This document shows, one piece after another, positions 24,825 through 34,147 of a stretch of DNA of 38,157 bases. The notes below the pieces were generated by a model. It worked only from the letters and a program-made list of their open reading frames with translations. It was not told the origin of the DNA and searched no databases. The DNA is from Chromatiaceae bacterium (lineage in GTDB: Bacteria > Pseudomonadota > Gammaproteobacteria > Chromatiales > Chromatiaceae), in contig JAJDOL010000059.1 in NCBI GenBank assembly GCA_022340195.1, forward strand, positions 1 through 38,157, in the 5' to 3' direction. How positions within the stretch are numbered: position 1 is the stretch's first letter; each line of letters opens with the position of its first letter. A program made the position numbers and the translations under genes.

Positions 24825-25594
24825 TATTTGCTTACCTCTTTCTTGGAGACGCCCCCTGCCTGGGGAGCGACCTCGGTCTCCGGTAGCGACTCCAGCTCGG
24901 ACAAGTGCTGCTGGATGAGGGGTATCAGCTTATCGGTGGCCGCGCGCAGCCCGTTTCCTATGCCACGCGAGGAGAAGGTCGCACCGGACATGGCGTCCAC
25001 CTGCCAGGACTCGGTCTTGGTTCCATGTTTGACCGTCTCGACATGATGGGCGATCCCGCTCTTGTCCACCGTTACCTCGACCGAGAGGTCCTTGAAATTG
25101 GCCATGAACTTCTTGTTGCCCTCGACGGTCTTTTTGTCGCCGAAGCCGGGTGTGTCCGTGCTCTTCAAGACGGTGAGACCGTTGATGCACTGGCAGTTGG
25201 GATCGTATGCGAACAGGGTGCGCACCACGTCTGCATAACCCTGAGCGGCACCCTGCATCGCCAGGCCGATGAGCTTGCCGGCGGAGTCGTAGACCGCAAA
25301 GAGATTGGCGTCCGCGGCGGATTCGTCATCCAGGCGCTTCAAACCATCGGCGCTCAATGCGTAGCTGACACGGGTGGCCGTCTTCTCGTCGACCCCCGGT
25401 ATCACCCGAAAGACCGCTTCTTCCAGAGCCAGAAGCTCCTTCTCCTTGATGATAGGGTCGGTAACCTGGTACGCGAGCACCACCAACAGGCCGGCGATCA
25501 TGGCGATGAGCCCGAGGGCACGGATCAGCGCCAAGGGAGAGGGCATGGGTGGGACGGGGGCCTGTGCCACCGACGGATTTGCCTCCGATGTCAT
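24824..25594 (-). CDS. rnfG: Ion-translocating oxidoreductase complex subunit RnfG
   Basis: This is a 256-residue subunit with one N-terminal transmembrane helix (about 23-43) and a periplasmic FMN-binding domain. The flavin is attached through phosphoester to the Thr of DAMSGATFSSRGI (SGAT, T206). LKSTDTPGFGDKK near 143-155 is the other hallmark. A Pro-rich cytoplasmic N-terminus (QAPVPPMPSP) and a charged C-terminal tail extend it beyond the 190-210 residues common in proteobacteria. It lies four bases after rnfD. The SGAT threonine would need the flavin transferase ApbE, which is not in the window. Confidence 0.94.
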   Translation of the reverse strand: MTSEANPSVAQAPVPPMPSPLALIRALGLIAMIAGLLVVLAYQVTDPIIKEKELLALEEAVFRVIPGVDEKTATRVSYALSADGLKRLDDESAADANLFAVYDSAGKLIGLAMQGAAQGYADVVRTLFAYDPNCQCINGLTVLKSTDTPGFGDKKTVEGNKKFMANFKDLSVEVTVDKSGIAHHVETVKHGTKTESWQVDAMSGATFSSRGIGNGLRAATDKLIPLIQQHLSELESLPETEVAPQAGGVSKKEVSK

Positions 25595-25597
25595 AAC

Positions 25598-26692
25598 TTA
25601 TGCCTTCTTCTTCCGACTGGTTCCGTAGACCCTGGGCTGGGTCACAGCACTAATGAGGGGAGATGCGGCATTGCCGAACAGGATCGCATACATGACACCC
25701 TCCGATAGGCTGCCGAACAGACGGATGATTACGGTCAAGAAACCGATGAGGAGACCATAGACCCACACGCCAGCCGGCGTCACCGGCGATGCGACCATAT
25801 CCGAGGCCATGAAGACGGCGCCCAGCATGAGCCCTCCGGCCAGTACCATGAATATCGGGTGGGGATAAACAGTGGGATCGACCAGATGGAGGATCTCGGC
25901 AGTGACGTAGGTCCCCAGGATGACGGCCGCGGGGATGCGCCAATCCATCATGCGTCGCACCGCGAGATAGCCACCACAGAGCAGGATCAGCAAGGCGGAG
26001 GTCTCCCCCGCGGAGCCGGCGGTCGTCCCCATGAAGAGATCCATCGAATCCGTTACGAAATGGGCGACCTCGCCATTCCCGAGCTTCGAAAGCGCCAGAG
26101 GCGTCGCACCAGTGAAGGCATCCACGCCGGGCGAGGCCTGCTGGATCGCCAGCGAGGCCTCCTTCACCCAGCCGGAGACCGACACCGGCAGCGCAAACGG
26201 GAATGTCCAGGTCGAGGGGATAAACTCGGTGAAGCGCCCCGGGGCGAAGGCAGGCGTCCAAGTCGTTATGGCCACCGGGAAGGCCGCCTGGACGAAGGCC
26301 CTGCCCACCAGCGCGGGATTGAACACGTTCAAGCCGATGCCACCGAACATGACCTTGGCCAGGGCGATGCCGACGAATCCGGCCACCGCCGCCATCCACA
26401 AGGGGAAGCCAGGCGGCAGCGTAAGGGCGAGCAGCATTCCGGAGATTACCGCGCTGAAGTCACCTACCGTCGTAGGCTTGTTGGACAGCCGGCAGAAGAG
26501 TTGCTCCGTCCCGATACAGGCCAAGACCGTTACCAGGATCAGGGCCAGCGCACTGATGCCGAACTGATAGACTGCATACGCAGCCACCGGAAGCAGGGCG
26601 TAGACCACGTTGCGCATGATCTGGTCCACGCTCGGGGTGTGGCGGACATGGGGCGAGGTGCGTACCTCGGTAAGTGGTGCGTTCTCTGCCAT
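25598..26692 (-). CDS. rnfD: Ion-translocating oxidoreductase complex subunit RnfD
   Basis: This is a 364-residue membrane subunit with about nine to ten hydrophobic segments. It begins with a soluble SPHVRHTPSVDQIMRNVVYAL stretch, in which the early His and the VxxIM pattern are typical. The covalent FMN site is DAFTGATPLALSK, with TGAT in place of the usual SGAT and the acceptor Thr at 197. Other family motifs are FGGIGLNVFNPALVGRAF and the late AVFMASDMVASPVTP. It forms the flavin-carrying membrane part next to RnfG. The start is four bases after the rnfC stop. Confidence 0.94.
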   Translation of the reverse strand: MAENAPLTEVRTSPHVRHTPSVDQIMRNVVYALLPVAAYAVYQFGISALALILVTVLACIGTEQLFCRLSNKPTTVGDFSAVISGMLLALTLPPGFPLWMAAVAGFVGIALAKVMFGGIGLNVFNPALVGRAFVQAAFPVAITTWTPAFAPGRFTEFIPSTWTFPFALPVSVSGWVKEASLAIQQASPGVDAFTGATPLALSKLGNGEVAHFVTDSMDLFMGTTAGSAGETSALLILLCGGYLAVRRMMDWRIPAAVILGTYVTAEILHLVDPTVYPHPIFMVLAGGLMLGAVFMASDMVASPVTPAGVWVYGLLIGFLTVIIRLFGSLSEGVMYAILFGNAASPLISAVTQPRVYGTSRKKKA

Positions 26693-26696
26693 GGGT

Positions 26697-28058
26697 CTAG
26701 GCCGCTTCTCTCGCTCTTCTTTCTCTGTTGATGGCCTTGGCGATGCGGAAATATTGCACCAGAGGGATGGCGGACGGACACACGTAGGTGCAGCACCCGC
26801 ACTCGAAACAGTCGTTCAAGTGGAATTTCTGCTCCATGGTCTCGTATTGGCGTTTTGCCGCCAGCATGCCCAGCTCCGAGGGATTGAGGTGAATTGGACA
26901 GGCCTGCACGCACTTCGCACACTTGATGCAGGGCCAGACCTGCTTGGGTGCTTGCGCCGCCTTCTCTTCTTCGGTCAGCACCAGGATGCCGGATACACCC
27001 TTGGTTACCGGAACGTCCAGGGACGCAACCGAGACCCCCATCATGGGTCCACCCAGGATCAGCTTCCTGGAATCGCCCTCGAAGCCGAGCTGCTCCAGCA
27101 CGAAACGCAGGGGCGTTCCCAGAGCCACCAGATAGTTGCCAGGCTTCTCGATCCCCGGGCCGGTAATGGTCACCACCCGCTCGATCAAGCCCTGACTGTG
27201 GGGCAGCAAGGCCCCTAGCTGGGCAAGCGTCGCCACGTTGTAAACACTCACCCCGACAGCCGCTGGAAATCCACCGCTCGGCACCTCGCGGCCCAGCAGT
27301 GCCTTGATCATCATCTTCTCGGCGCCCTGAGGGTATTTGGTCTTCATGACCCCCACGGTCACGGAGCCGTCCGCGGGACAGGACTTCTTCAGCCCCTCGA
27401 TGGCATCCGTCTTGTTGTCCTCGATCCCGATTATTGCTTTCTTCGCGCCAACTGCCCTCATGGCGATCCGGATCCCCGCAAAGAGATCCATGGAGTACTC
27501 GAGCATGACCCTGTGATCGGTGGTGAGGTAGGGCTCGCACTCGCAGCCGTTCACCATCACGGTGTCGACCTTCTGTCCCTCCGGCACCGTCATCTTGACG
27601 TGGGTAGGGAAGCTGGCGCCCCCCAGCCCCACCATGCCCGTGTCCTGCACCGCCTTGACGATCTGCTCCGGGGTCATGCTGTCGACATCCTGCGGATGCT
27701 CGTACAACACGCCCTGGCTCGCGCCCGAATGCAGCTTCAGCACGATCGCATTCGCCTTGGGCCCTCGAGCAGTAGGCATCAGACCGACCTTCTTGATGAC
27801 ACCGGTGGCCGGGGCGTGCAAGGGCACCGACATGAATCCGTCCGCCTTGGCGATAGGCTCCCCGCGCACCACCTCCTGACCCTCGTGGACGATGGGTACG
27901 GAAGGCGCACCGAAGTGCTGCGACAGCGGAAGGACCATCTCCGGTGCAAAGGGCAATCGGCGGATCTCCCTCGCATCCGTGATCGCCTTGTACTCCGGCG
28001 GATGAATGCCGTGGGAAAAGGTCGGCTTCCCCATACCGATAAGCTGCATCAGACCCAT
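26697..28058 (-). CDS. rnfC: Ion-translocating oxidoreductase complex subunit RnfC
   Basis: This 453-residue protein is the NADH- and FMN-binding peripheral subunit. The N-terminus FSHGIHPPEYKAIT is the family barrel domain. The flavin/NADH-binding region includes GLGGASFPTHVKM (144-156) and VNGCECEPYLTTDHR (169-183). The SLBB region is followed by two 4Fe-4S motifs, CIKCAKCVQACP (C377, C380, C383, C387) and CFECGCCTYVCP (C417, C420, C423, C427). The ending after the second cluster is short; the long Ala/Lys-rich C-terminal tail of enterobacterial RnfC is absent, as in clostridial forms. It starts 159 bases after the giant oxidoreductase, across a repeat element. Confidence 0.95.
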   Translation of the reverse strand: MGLMQLIGMGKPTFSHGIHPPEYKAITDAREIRRLPFAPEMVLPLSQHFGAPSVPIVHEGQEVVRGEPIAKADGFMSVPLHAPATGVIKKVGLMPTARGPKANAIVLKLHSGASQGVLYEHPQDVDSMTPEQIVKAVQDTGMVGLGGASFPTHVKMTVPEGQKVDTVMVNGCECEPYLTTDHRVMLEYSMDLFAGIRIAMRAVGAKKAIIGIEDNKTDAIEGLKKSCPADGSVTVGVMKTKYPQGAEKMMIKALLGREVPSGGFPAAVGVSVYNVATLAQLGALLPHSQGLIERVVTITGPGIEKPGNYLVALGTPLRFVLEQLGFEGDSRKLILGGPMMGVSVASLDVPVTKGVSGILVLTEEEKAAQAPKQVWPCIKCAKCVQACPIHLNPSELGMLAAKRQYETMEQKFHLNDCFECGCCTYVCPSAIPLVQYFRIAKAINRERRAREAA

Positions 28059-28112
28059 AGCGCTTCGATCTCGCTCATTATGTTTCTATCGACGCTGAAA
28101 CCCAGGCTTACT

Positions 28113-28203
28113 TATTGAAACCGCTGAAGTGCGAGGTTGCCAAAAAAATCGACCTTCATTATTTGAAAATCTTGGCGTTCTTGGCACCTTGGCGGTTCAA
28201 TTC
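28113..28203. repeat. Imperfect palindromic intergenic element with CTTGGC units
   Basis: The gap between the oxidoreductase and rnfC holds an imperfect inverted repeat. ATTGAAACCGCTGAAGTGC at the left pairs with the right arm, which on the other strand reads AATTGAACCGCCAAGGTGCC. The right arm contains CTTGGC three times at 8-9 base spacing (about 28171-28193), and the left arm contains a matching GGTTGCCAAAA. Such GCCAAG-rich palindromes are scattered intergenic repeats in some environmental proteobacteria. A processing or attenuation role inside the operon is possible. Confidence 0.5.
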
Positions 28204-28217
28204 CTCATCTCTTCAGC

Positions 28218-31200
28218 CTACTGGTATTTCTCCGCCCGTTTGATGAGCTTGTCGAGCCCCTTCTCATTCGGATCGCAAGGCGTTCCCGGATGGATGCAAT
28301 CCGCCGGGCACTTTTCCGCCGAGCGAACGATATCTTTATAGGGGCCACCCTTGGGATTGATCACGACGGCCTTCTTGTCGTCGTTGTAGGCGAAGATCTT
28401 CGGGTTGATATCGATGCACTCGTCGCAGGTGGTGCACAGGGGCGCCTCGACCCAGGCGGGCTCGAAGCCTTCCGCCTCTGCCGCTGCCGGCGCTGCACCG
28501 CCCGCCGCTGCCGGAGCCGCTCCCAGGGCTGATTCGAGAGCCGGCGCAGCGCCACCGCCACCCAACATGGAGTAGAGGCTCGCGGCCAGCTTTCCGGCCG
28601 TTTCCGAGCGCACCTGGTTGGCAATCGCCTCCGGGTCCACCTTGTCCAGCTCACCGGCAAGACCCTTGAGGGTCCGCCAGTTGCCGAGTCGCTCCTCCGT
28701 CGATGCGACCATTTCGGCGGAGCAGATAACGCGCATCAAATGATTCTGCTTATCCACTCCCCACACGAAGGGATACATGCCTTCCCGATCATCGGCGTCC
28801 ATCTCCAGGAACTCGGCAACGGGCACCATGTTCTCGTTCCACGTATCCCGCGGGGCCATGCGGAAGTGCTTGCGGAAACGGCCTTCGGTGAGCGCGAAGT
28901 CGGCAAAGGTCATGGGCAATTCCATCGTTTCCTCGTTGCCGTCCTCGTCCTCGTATTTCAGCGTATAGCTGGGCCAGTCGTCGTCCAGGGCCGGATTGCC
29001 CTCCAACGACAGGCACTCCTCCCAGGTCCCGCCGGCATCCGGGTCGAACACCATCAGCGGATAGGCCCGGGACTCCACGGCCAGCTTGCTTTGCTTCTCC
29101 GAGGCGTCGTCCGGTACCGCGTGCTCCGGCTGACACACGGCGTAGATGTTCCACAGGGCCGGCCGCCGGGAATTGAGGCCGTCGATGTAGCTCTCGATGA
29201 GATGGGTGTAGTTGCTGATGGCGCCGTTGACCGTGTACGTGGTCCGGTGGGCCATGCTGATCAGCGCCATCTCCTTGCGGATCTCCTCCTTGCCCCGCCA
29301 TGCCGGGCCGTAGGGGGCCATGTCGGAAACCTGACCGATGAAGCCAGAGGTGCAGGCTTGGCCGCCGGTGTTGGAGTAGACCTGAGTATCGACCACGAAC
29401 ACCTTGATGGGCATGCCCGATGCCAGCGCCCGGGAGAGGTTCTGGAAGCCGATGTCGTACATGGCCCCGTCGCCGCCCACGGCCACGACCGGCGGACAAA
29501 GCCGGAATTCCTCGTCGGTGAACTTGTCCCACTTGAAGTAGGCGAGGTCCTCTTCCATTTGCTTGATGTCGTGCTTGCCTGCGAGCTCCATCTCCGCCAT
29601 GCGGATGGCCTTGAAGCCCTCGGCCATCTTCGCCATGTGTCCCTCGAAGATACCCATGGACACCGAGGGCGCATCCTGGAACAGGTGGCTGGTCCAGGGG
29701 AAGGGGTAGGGGTTGTAGGGGAAGGTGGACCCGTACACGGAGGTGCAGCCCGTGGCATTGATGAAGCCCAGGTCGGCACGGCCGCGCTTGCTGGTCCCTT
29801 CGGTATATTGCCACTTCAGGGTCTTGAGGCTGTCCAGCAGCCGGGTGACCCAAGTGAGCCATTCGGAATCGATCGGCGTGGGGGCGCTGCCCCGGCTAAG
29901 GGATCCCGAGAGGCTGGACAGTGTCAAGTTGAGGTCCCTGTGCTCCTCGACGGCCCTTTGTACCGCCGCCACGTTGGCGATATCCATGGTATCGGCGAGC
30001 TTCATCTTGATATGCGTCTCCAGACGCTCGATGAGGTCCGTGATCTTCTCCAGCTGCTTTTTCACCCGCGGCTGCAGTAGGGCGGTCACGGTCGCCGTGA
30101 GCAGATGCAGGGAGGTCTTCTCGCCACAACCGTTGCAAGCCCCGTCGCCGGAATCCATGGACCAGTAGGTCTTCTTGTCCAGCAGCATGGTCTCCAGCGC
30201 GCCGATTTTCTCGTCCAGATCGTCGATGCGAATAAAGTCCGGAGGCGTGGTGGGCAAGTCCAGCCAGTAGGCCCAGTCGTTTCGCAGCGTTTGGATCGCC
30301 TGCGGCGTCTGCTTCTCGATTACCAATGCATCGTCTTCGCAAACCACGACGCACTCCATACAGCCCTTACAGGTGTAAGGATTGATGGTGATGGAGAAGA
30401 GTCCACCGCTGCCTTTGGCTTTATTCTCCTTGTTCTGATAGTACGGTGGCACCAGGGAGAACTTGAAGTCCCCCATGGCGTCCTTGAGCCAATCGAATTC
30501 CTGCACCAACTGGGGCTTCTCGCCGGCGTCCAGATCCGACTCGGCGATGGTGGCGTCGATCGCACGGGCCAGCAGCGGGCGCACATCGATATTGGGGCCT
30601 TCGGTGGTCTCCGCCGCCTCGCGCAGCTTCTTCTCGGTGGTACGAACCGCCCTTCGCAGGTGCTTTACCTGGCGCCCTGTGCCCTCTACCCGCTTGATGG
30701 TGGTCTCGAACACGTCGGCGACGGAGCTCACCAGCCCCGGAATGGCGCTGTCGGGACAGATAGCGAAACAGTCGCTACAGGCCGTGCATTTGTCGGGCAG
30801 CCAGACCGGATACTCGAACCGGATCATGGTCATGTCCCGGTATACGCCGGTGCTGGCGGGGATCAGACTCAAGGCATTGAAAGGATCGGCCAGGTTCTGC
30901 TCGCCCCTACCGGTCTGATAGAAGTTCCCGGTCCGCTCCCAGAATGCATGGATATCCGTCTTGGGATCATCGCCCGCCGGCAAGCGCTTGAGCATGATGG
31001 GCATGCTCGATTCCTTGCGCGCGACGCCGCCTTCGGCGGCCGAGAGGACGCTCTTTTCGGTGATCTCGACGACCTCGTCGAAGCCGCGGCGAATGACCCG
31101 CAGGTTGTCCTCCACCACGCGAGCACCCTTGCCGCCGAATTTCTCCTGAAGCTGATCGCGTATGGCCTGGAACAGCTTCTCTTCGGTAAAGCCCGCAACC

Positions 31201-33161
31201 TCCATCACCGGCGAAGCGGCGAAAAAGGCCCCCTGGAAGGCAGCACCCTGCATGCGGATTTGCAGCTCCAGGTCCGTCGCCTCGGCGCGGGCGATCTTGA
31301 ATCCGTCCAGATAGTAGATCCGGATCTCGTTGTCGATGATGAATTTCTGCGACTGCGGCGGGATGGTCTTCCAGACCGCCTCCGCGGTCTCCAGCTCGCT
31401 CTGGATGATGAACACGCCGTCCTTCTTGAGGCCGAACAGCGGGTTGGAGTGTCCGAACACGTTGGGATCGGGGGAGAGAACCGCGTCGACGTAATGGTAC
31501 TCGCAGTTCATCTTGATGATTTCCGGCGCCGCCGACAGATAATAGGTCGTCGGCTGGCCCTTCTTCTCCGATCCGTACTTGGGATTGGCCTTGACCTCGT
31601 AACCGAGGAGGTCGAACAGGGTCATGGCCAGGTTCTTTCCGGTGGTGATTGCGCCCCAGCCACCCACCGAGTGCATGCGGACGGTGATGGCCCCCTTCGG
31701 CAGGAGGTTGGGGTTCTCGCTGCCGCGAATCGCGTAATCCTTCACGCCCGGATAGAGGTCCAGGATATTCTGCTGGTGGATCTCCTCCTTGGGCGTAAAT
31801 GCCTTGTCCCGAATGAAATCGACGGAGAGGTAGAAGAATTTCTTCTTCTTGCCGTCGGGCAACATGTTCTCGACGGCCCCGATCAGGGCTTCCGGCTGCA
31901 GGTCGCGGCTGCCGAGGCCGTAGGCGCCCGAGTACATGGGCGAAACATCGTTCTGCGGCTTGCCGTAGACCGGATAGCCGCGATGGGGGACATCCTCCTT
32001 CCTGCCAACGAGACCATTCTCGACGCATTTTGCAATGGCCGCCCGGGTCTCGCGCATCAGCGGCAGGTCCTCGGCCAAGGGTTGATCGGTGCGTTCGAGC
32101 ACCGCGACACCCTTGCGCCCGCGCAGGATCTCACCGACCAGCGCACCCGGGAAGGGACGCCACATGATGACGTTCACCACGCCCACCTTGAGCCTGCGGG
32201 TCTCGCGCAGGTAGTCGACGACCACTTCGGCCTCCTGCGTCATGCTGCCCATGCCGACGATCAGGTAGTCGGCATCCTCGACCCGGTAGGTCATGACCCG
32301 GTTGTAGCGGCGTCCCGTGAGCTGGTAGTACTCGTCCATGCACTGATCGGCGATTGCCGGAATGTGCTCGAAGAAATACGGGCGCTGGGCGGCGACGGCC
32401 TGCATGTAGCCGTCCTGGTTCTGCACGCAGCCCGAGATGGCCGGGTTGTCGACATCCCATACCAACGGGACACGGCGACGCTTCTCGCCGAACAGCATCC
32501 GCTGTGCCGGGGTCGGGCACTCGATCATGTCGTCGGGCCGTCCCAGGTATTCGGCGATGAGCTCGCGCTCCGGGATATCCGCAGACTCGATCACGTGGGT
32601 GGTGAGGAAGCCGTCCTGACCTACCGCACCGGGGTTGAGGGAGAGCTCCGCGATCTTGCGGGAAATGACGTTCAGGTCCGCCGCCTGTTGGGGGCTATTG
32701 CCCAGGACCTGGAAGAAGCCCACATCGTCGATGGCAAAGTAGTCGTCGTGCGCCGCATGCACGTTGAGGCTGGTCTTGGTGATGGCGCGGCAGCCGATAT
32801 TCAGAATATATGGAAGCCGCTTGCCGACGGCCCCGTACAGGGACTCGTGCATATAAACGATGCCCTGGCCGGAGGAGAAGTTGGTCGACCGCAAGCCCGA
32901 CATGGCCATGCCGGCGGTTACGCTGGCCGCGGCGTGCTCGCCCTCGGGCTCGATGAAGATCAGTGGCCGGCCGGAAACGTTGATGTGCCCCTTGGCGGTC
33001 TCTTCGGCCCAGTACTCGCCCATTTGCGTGGATGGAGTAATGGGATAGGCGCCGGCAGCGTCGCTCGCCTCCCGCTCGCACATGATCACGGCGCCGTTGC
33101 CGTCGATCGACATGCGGATACCAGGATATTTGAATTGTTTGTCCTGCTGCTTCTTCATCAT
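28218..33161 (-). CDS. Giant pyruvate (2-oxoacid):ferredoxin oxidoreductase with fused C-terminal ferredoxin
   Basis: This 1647-residue protein is about 400 longer than standard single-chain PFOR (roughly 1170-1230). Counting from the ATG at 33161, domain order is: the pyrimidine-binding domain with YPITPSTQMGEY (39-50); the CoA-binding and gamma domains (to about 700); clusters CTACSDCFAICP (C792-C802) and CKGCMECVVVCE (C931-C941), separated by about 130 residues instead of about 45; the thiamine-diphosphate domain with GACNGCGE (from 1007), INATGCTSVYG and GGDGAMYDIGFQN; an extension; an Ala/Pro/Gly linker (about 1533-1565); and a terminal ferredoxin with CTTCDEC and KCPADC. A helical insert of about 100 residues lies between CNGC and NATGC. 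It interconverts pyruvate + CoA and acetyl-CoA + CO2 with ferredoxin electrons. Substrate choice (pyruvate or another 2-oxoacid) is inferred. Confidence 0.9.
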   Translation of the reverse strand: MMKKQQDKQFKYPGIRMSIDGNGAVIMCEREASDAAGAYPITPSTQMGEYWAEETAKGHINVSGRPLIFIEPEGEHAAASVTAGMAMSGLRSTNFSSGQGIVYMHESLYGAVGKRLPYILNIGCRAITKTSLNVHAAHDDYFAIDDVGFFQVLGNSPQQAADLNVISRKIAELSLNPGAVGQDGFLTTHVIESADIPERELIAEYLGRPDDMIECPTPAQRMLFGEKRRRVPLVWDVDNPAISGCVQNQDGYMQAVAAQRPYFFEHIPAIADQCMDEYYQLTGRRYNRVMTYRVEDADYLIVGMGSMTQEAEVVVDYLRETRRLKVGVVNVIMWRPFPGALVGEILRGRKGVAVLERTDQPLAEDLPLMRETRAAIAKCVENGLVGRKEDVPHRGYPVYGKPQNDVSPMYSGAYGLGSRDLQPEALIGAVENMLPDGKKKKFFYLSVDFIRDKAFTPKEEIHQQNILDLYPGVKDYAIRGSENPNLLPKGAITVRMHSVGGWGAITTGKNLAMTLFDLLGYEVKANPKYGSEKKGQPTTYYLSAAPEIIKMNCEYHYVDAVLSPDPNVFGHSNPLFGLKKDGVFIIQSELETAEAVWKTIPPQSQKFIIDNEIRIYYLDGFKIARAEATDLELQIRMQGAAFQGAFFAASPVMEVAGFTEEKLFQAIRDQLQEKFGGKGARVVEDNLRVIRRGFDEVVEITEKSVLSAAEGGVARKESSMPIMLKRLPAGDDPKTDIHAFWERTGNFYQTGRGEQNLADPFNALSLIPASTGVYRDMTMIRFEYPVWLPDKCTACSDCFAICPDSAIPGLVSSVADVFETTIKRVEGTGRQVKHLRRAVRTTEKKLREAAETTEGPNIDVRPLLARAIDATIAESDLDAGEKPQLVQEFDWLKDAMGDFKFSLVPPYYQNKENKAKGSGGLFSITINPYTCKGCMECVVVCEDDALVIEKQTPQAIQTLRNDWAYWLDLPTTPPDFIRIDDLDEKIGALETMLLDKKTYWSMDSGDGACNGCGEKTSLHLLTATVTALLQPRVKKQLEKITDLIERLETHIKMKLADTMDIANVAAVQRAVEEHRDLNLTLSSLSGSLSRGSAPTPIDSEWLTWVTRLLDSLKTLKWQYTEGTSKRGRADLGFINATGCTSVYGSTFPYNPYPFPWTSHLFQDAPSVSMGIFEGHMAKMAEGFKAIRMAEMELAGKHDIKQMEEDLAYFKWDKFTDEEFRLCPPVVAVGGDGAMYDIGFQNLSRALASGMPIKVFVVDTQVYSNTGGQACTSGFIGQVSDMAPYGPAWRGKEEIRKEMALISMAHRTTYTVNGAISNYTHLIESYIDGLNSRRPALWNIYAVCQPEHAVPDDASEKQSKLAVESRAYPLMVFDPDAGGTWEECLSLEGNPALDDDWPSYTLKYEDEDGNEETMELPMTFADFALTEGRFRKHFRMAPRDTWNENMVPVAEFLEMDADDREGMYPFVWGVDKQNHLMRVICSAEMVASTEERLGNWRTLKGLAGELDKVDPEAIANQVRSETAGKLAASLYSMLGGGGAAPALESALGAAPAAAGGAAPAAAEAEGFEPAWVEAPLCTTCDECIDINPKIFAYNDDKKAVVINPKGGPYKDIVRSAEKCPADCIHPGTPCDPNEKGLDKLIKRAEKYQ

Positions 33162-33277
33162 GGCCAAAACTCTCTCGTTACCCGTTAGCTATAGACTGCC
33201 GTCGAATCGGAGGACCTTCAGGGTCCCTGGTCCTCTCGGCAAAATTGTCAGGATTGCGACCTATCCGGCCCCCGATC

Positions 33278-34147
33278 TTATCCTCTCGGCAGGGGCTCCA
33301 TCCGGAGGATCTTCTTGGCGCCGGCACCTTTGAGCGTCTTTCGATCTTCCATCCAGACGATGGAACCGGTGGGACAGCGCTCGATGGCCACCTTGGACGC
33401 AAGCTCGTTCTTGGAATAATCGACCACCGCCAGATTGTTCTGGATCTCGATCAGCCCCTCCGGCGCGTCGACAACGCAACGCCCGCAGGCGGTACAGGCA
33501 ACCTCGCAGTCGTGCTCCGCCTCGTCGCCCTCGGACAGGCTCTTGCACGCCACCCACAGCTTGTGGGTTATCGGGTGGATCTCGAACAGATCCTTGGGGC
33601 AGACCTCAACACAATCGTTGCAAGCGACGCAGTTGTCCTCATTGACGACCGGCAGGCCATACTTGTTCATGTGTATGGCATCGAACTCGCACACCGATGC
33701 GCAGTCACCCAGGCCCAGGCAGCCCCAGGTGCATCCCTTGCCACCCCCGGAGACCACGGCGGCGGCGCGGCAGGACTTGAGCCCCGAATACTCCGCCCGA
33801 AAATAAGCCACATGCGCGCCCCCCGCACAGGCCAAGCGCGCAACACGCTTGACCTGCTCTCCCAACTCGACACCCAGGAAATTGGCGATGACCTCGGTCA
33901 TCTCTTTCGAGTTCGGGGTACAAAGACCCGGGTCTGTGTCTCCCTTCACCAGGGCTTCGGCGAAGGGCCGGCAGCCCGGTTTCCCACAAGCGCCGCAATT
34001 GGCGTGGGGAAGCATATCCTCAACTTCGTCGATACGGGGGTCCTCGTAGACGTAGAGCTTGCGACTCGCGAACGCCAGCACGGCTGCCAATAGGACGCCG
34101 AGCGCCAACATGAATCCCGCAGCGGAAGCAATTCCCACGTAAGTCAC
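33278..34147 (-). CDS. rnfB: Ion-translocating oxidoreductase complex subunit RnfB
   Basis: This is a 289-residue subunit with an N-terminal membrane anchor (about 5-28) followed by the four-cysteine domain CGACGKPGC (C51, C54, C59, with C76). Further iron-sulfur sites are CxxxC-type cysteines around KGCTWGCLGLGDCASVC, then CVACNDCVEVCPKD and CEVACTACGRC. RnfB takes electrons from or gives them to ferredoxin. It is longer than enterobacterial RnfB (about 190) and of the multi-cluster kind seen in anaerobes. The start is GTG at 34147 with GAGGAG upstream, overlapping the stop of a 40-codon ORF by four bases. It is separated from the other rnf genes by the giant oxidoreductase. Confidence 0.94.
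   Translation of the reverse strand: MTYVGIASAAGFMLALGVLLAAVLAFASRKLYVYEDPRIDEVEDMLPHANCGACGKPGCRPFAEALVKGDTDPGLCTPNSKEMTEVIANFLGVELGEQVKRVARLACAGGAHVAYFRAEYSGLKSCRAAAVVSGGGKGCTWGCLGLGDCASVCEFDAIHMNKYGLPVVNEDNCVACNDCVEVCPKDLFEIHPITHKLWVACKSLSEGDEAEHDCEVACTACGRCVVDAPEGLIEIQNNLAVVDYSKNELASKVAIERCPTGSIVWMEDRKTLKGAGAKKILRMEPLPRG

Noticed and set aside
28740..30080. A plus-strand open frame of about 446 codons within the PFOR region
   Set aside because: Same reason: complement of conserved thiamine-domain coding sequence, with no own motifs.
30105..33188. A plus-strand open frame of more than 1000 codons opposite the PFOR gene
   Set aside because: It is antisense to a clear coding sequence, lacks any family motif and shows the composition expected from the complement of a GC-rich codon pattern.
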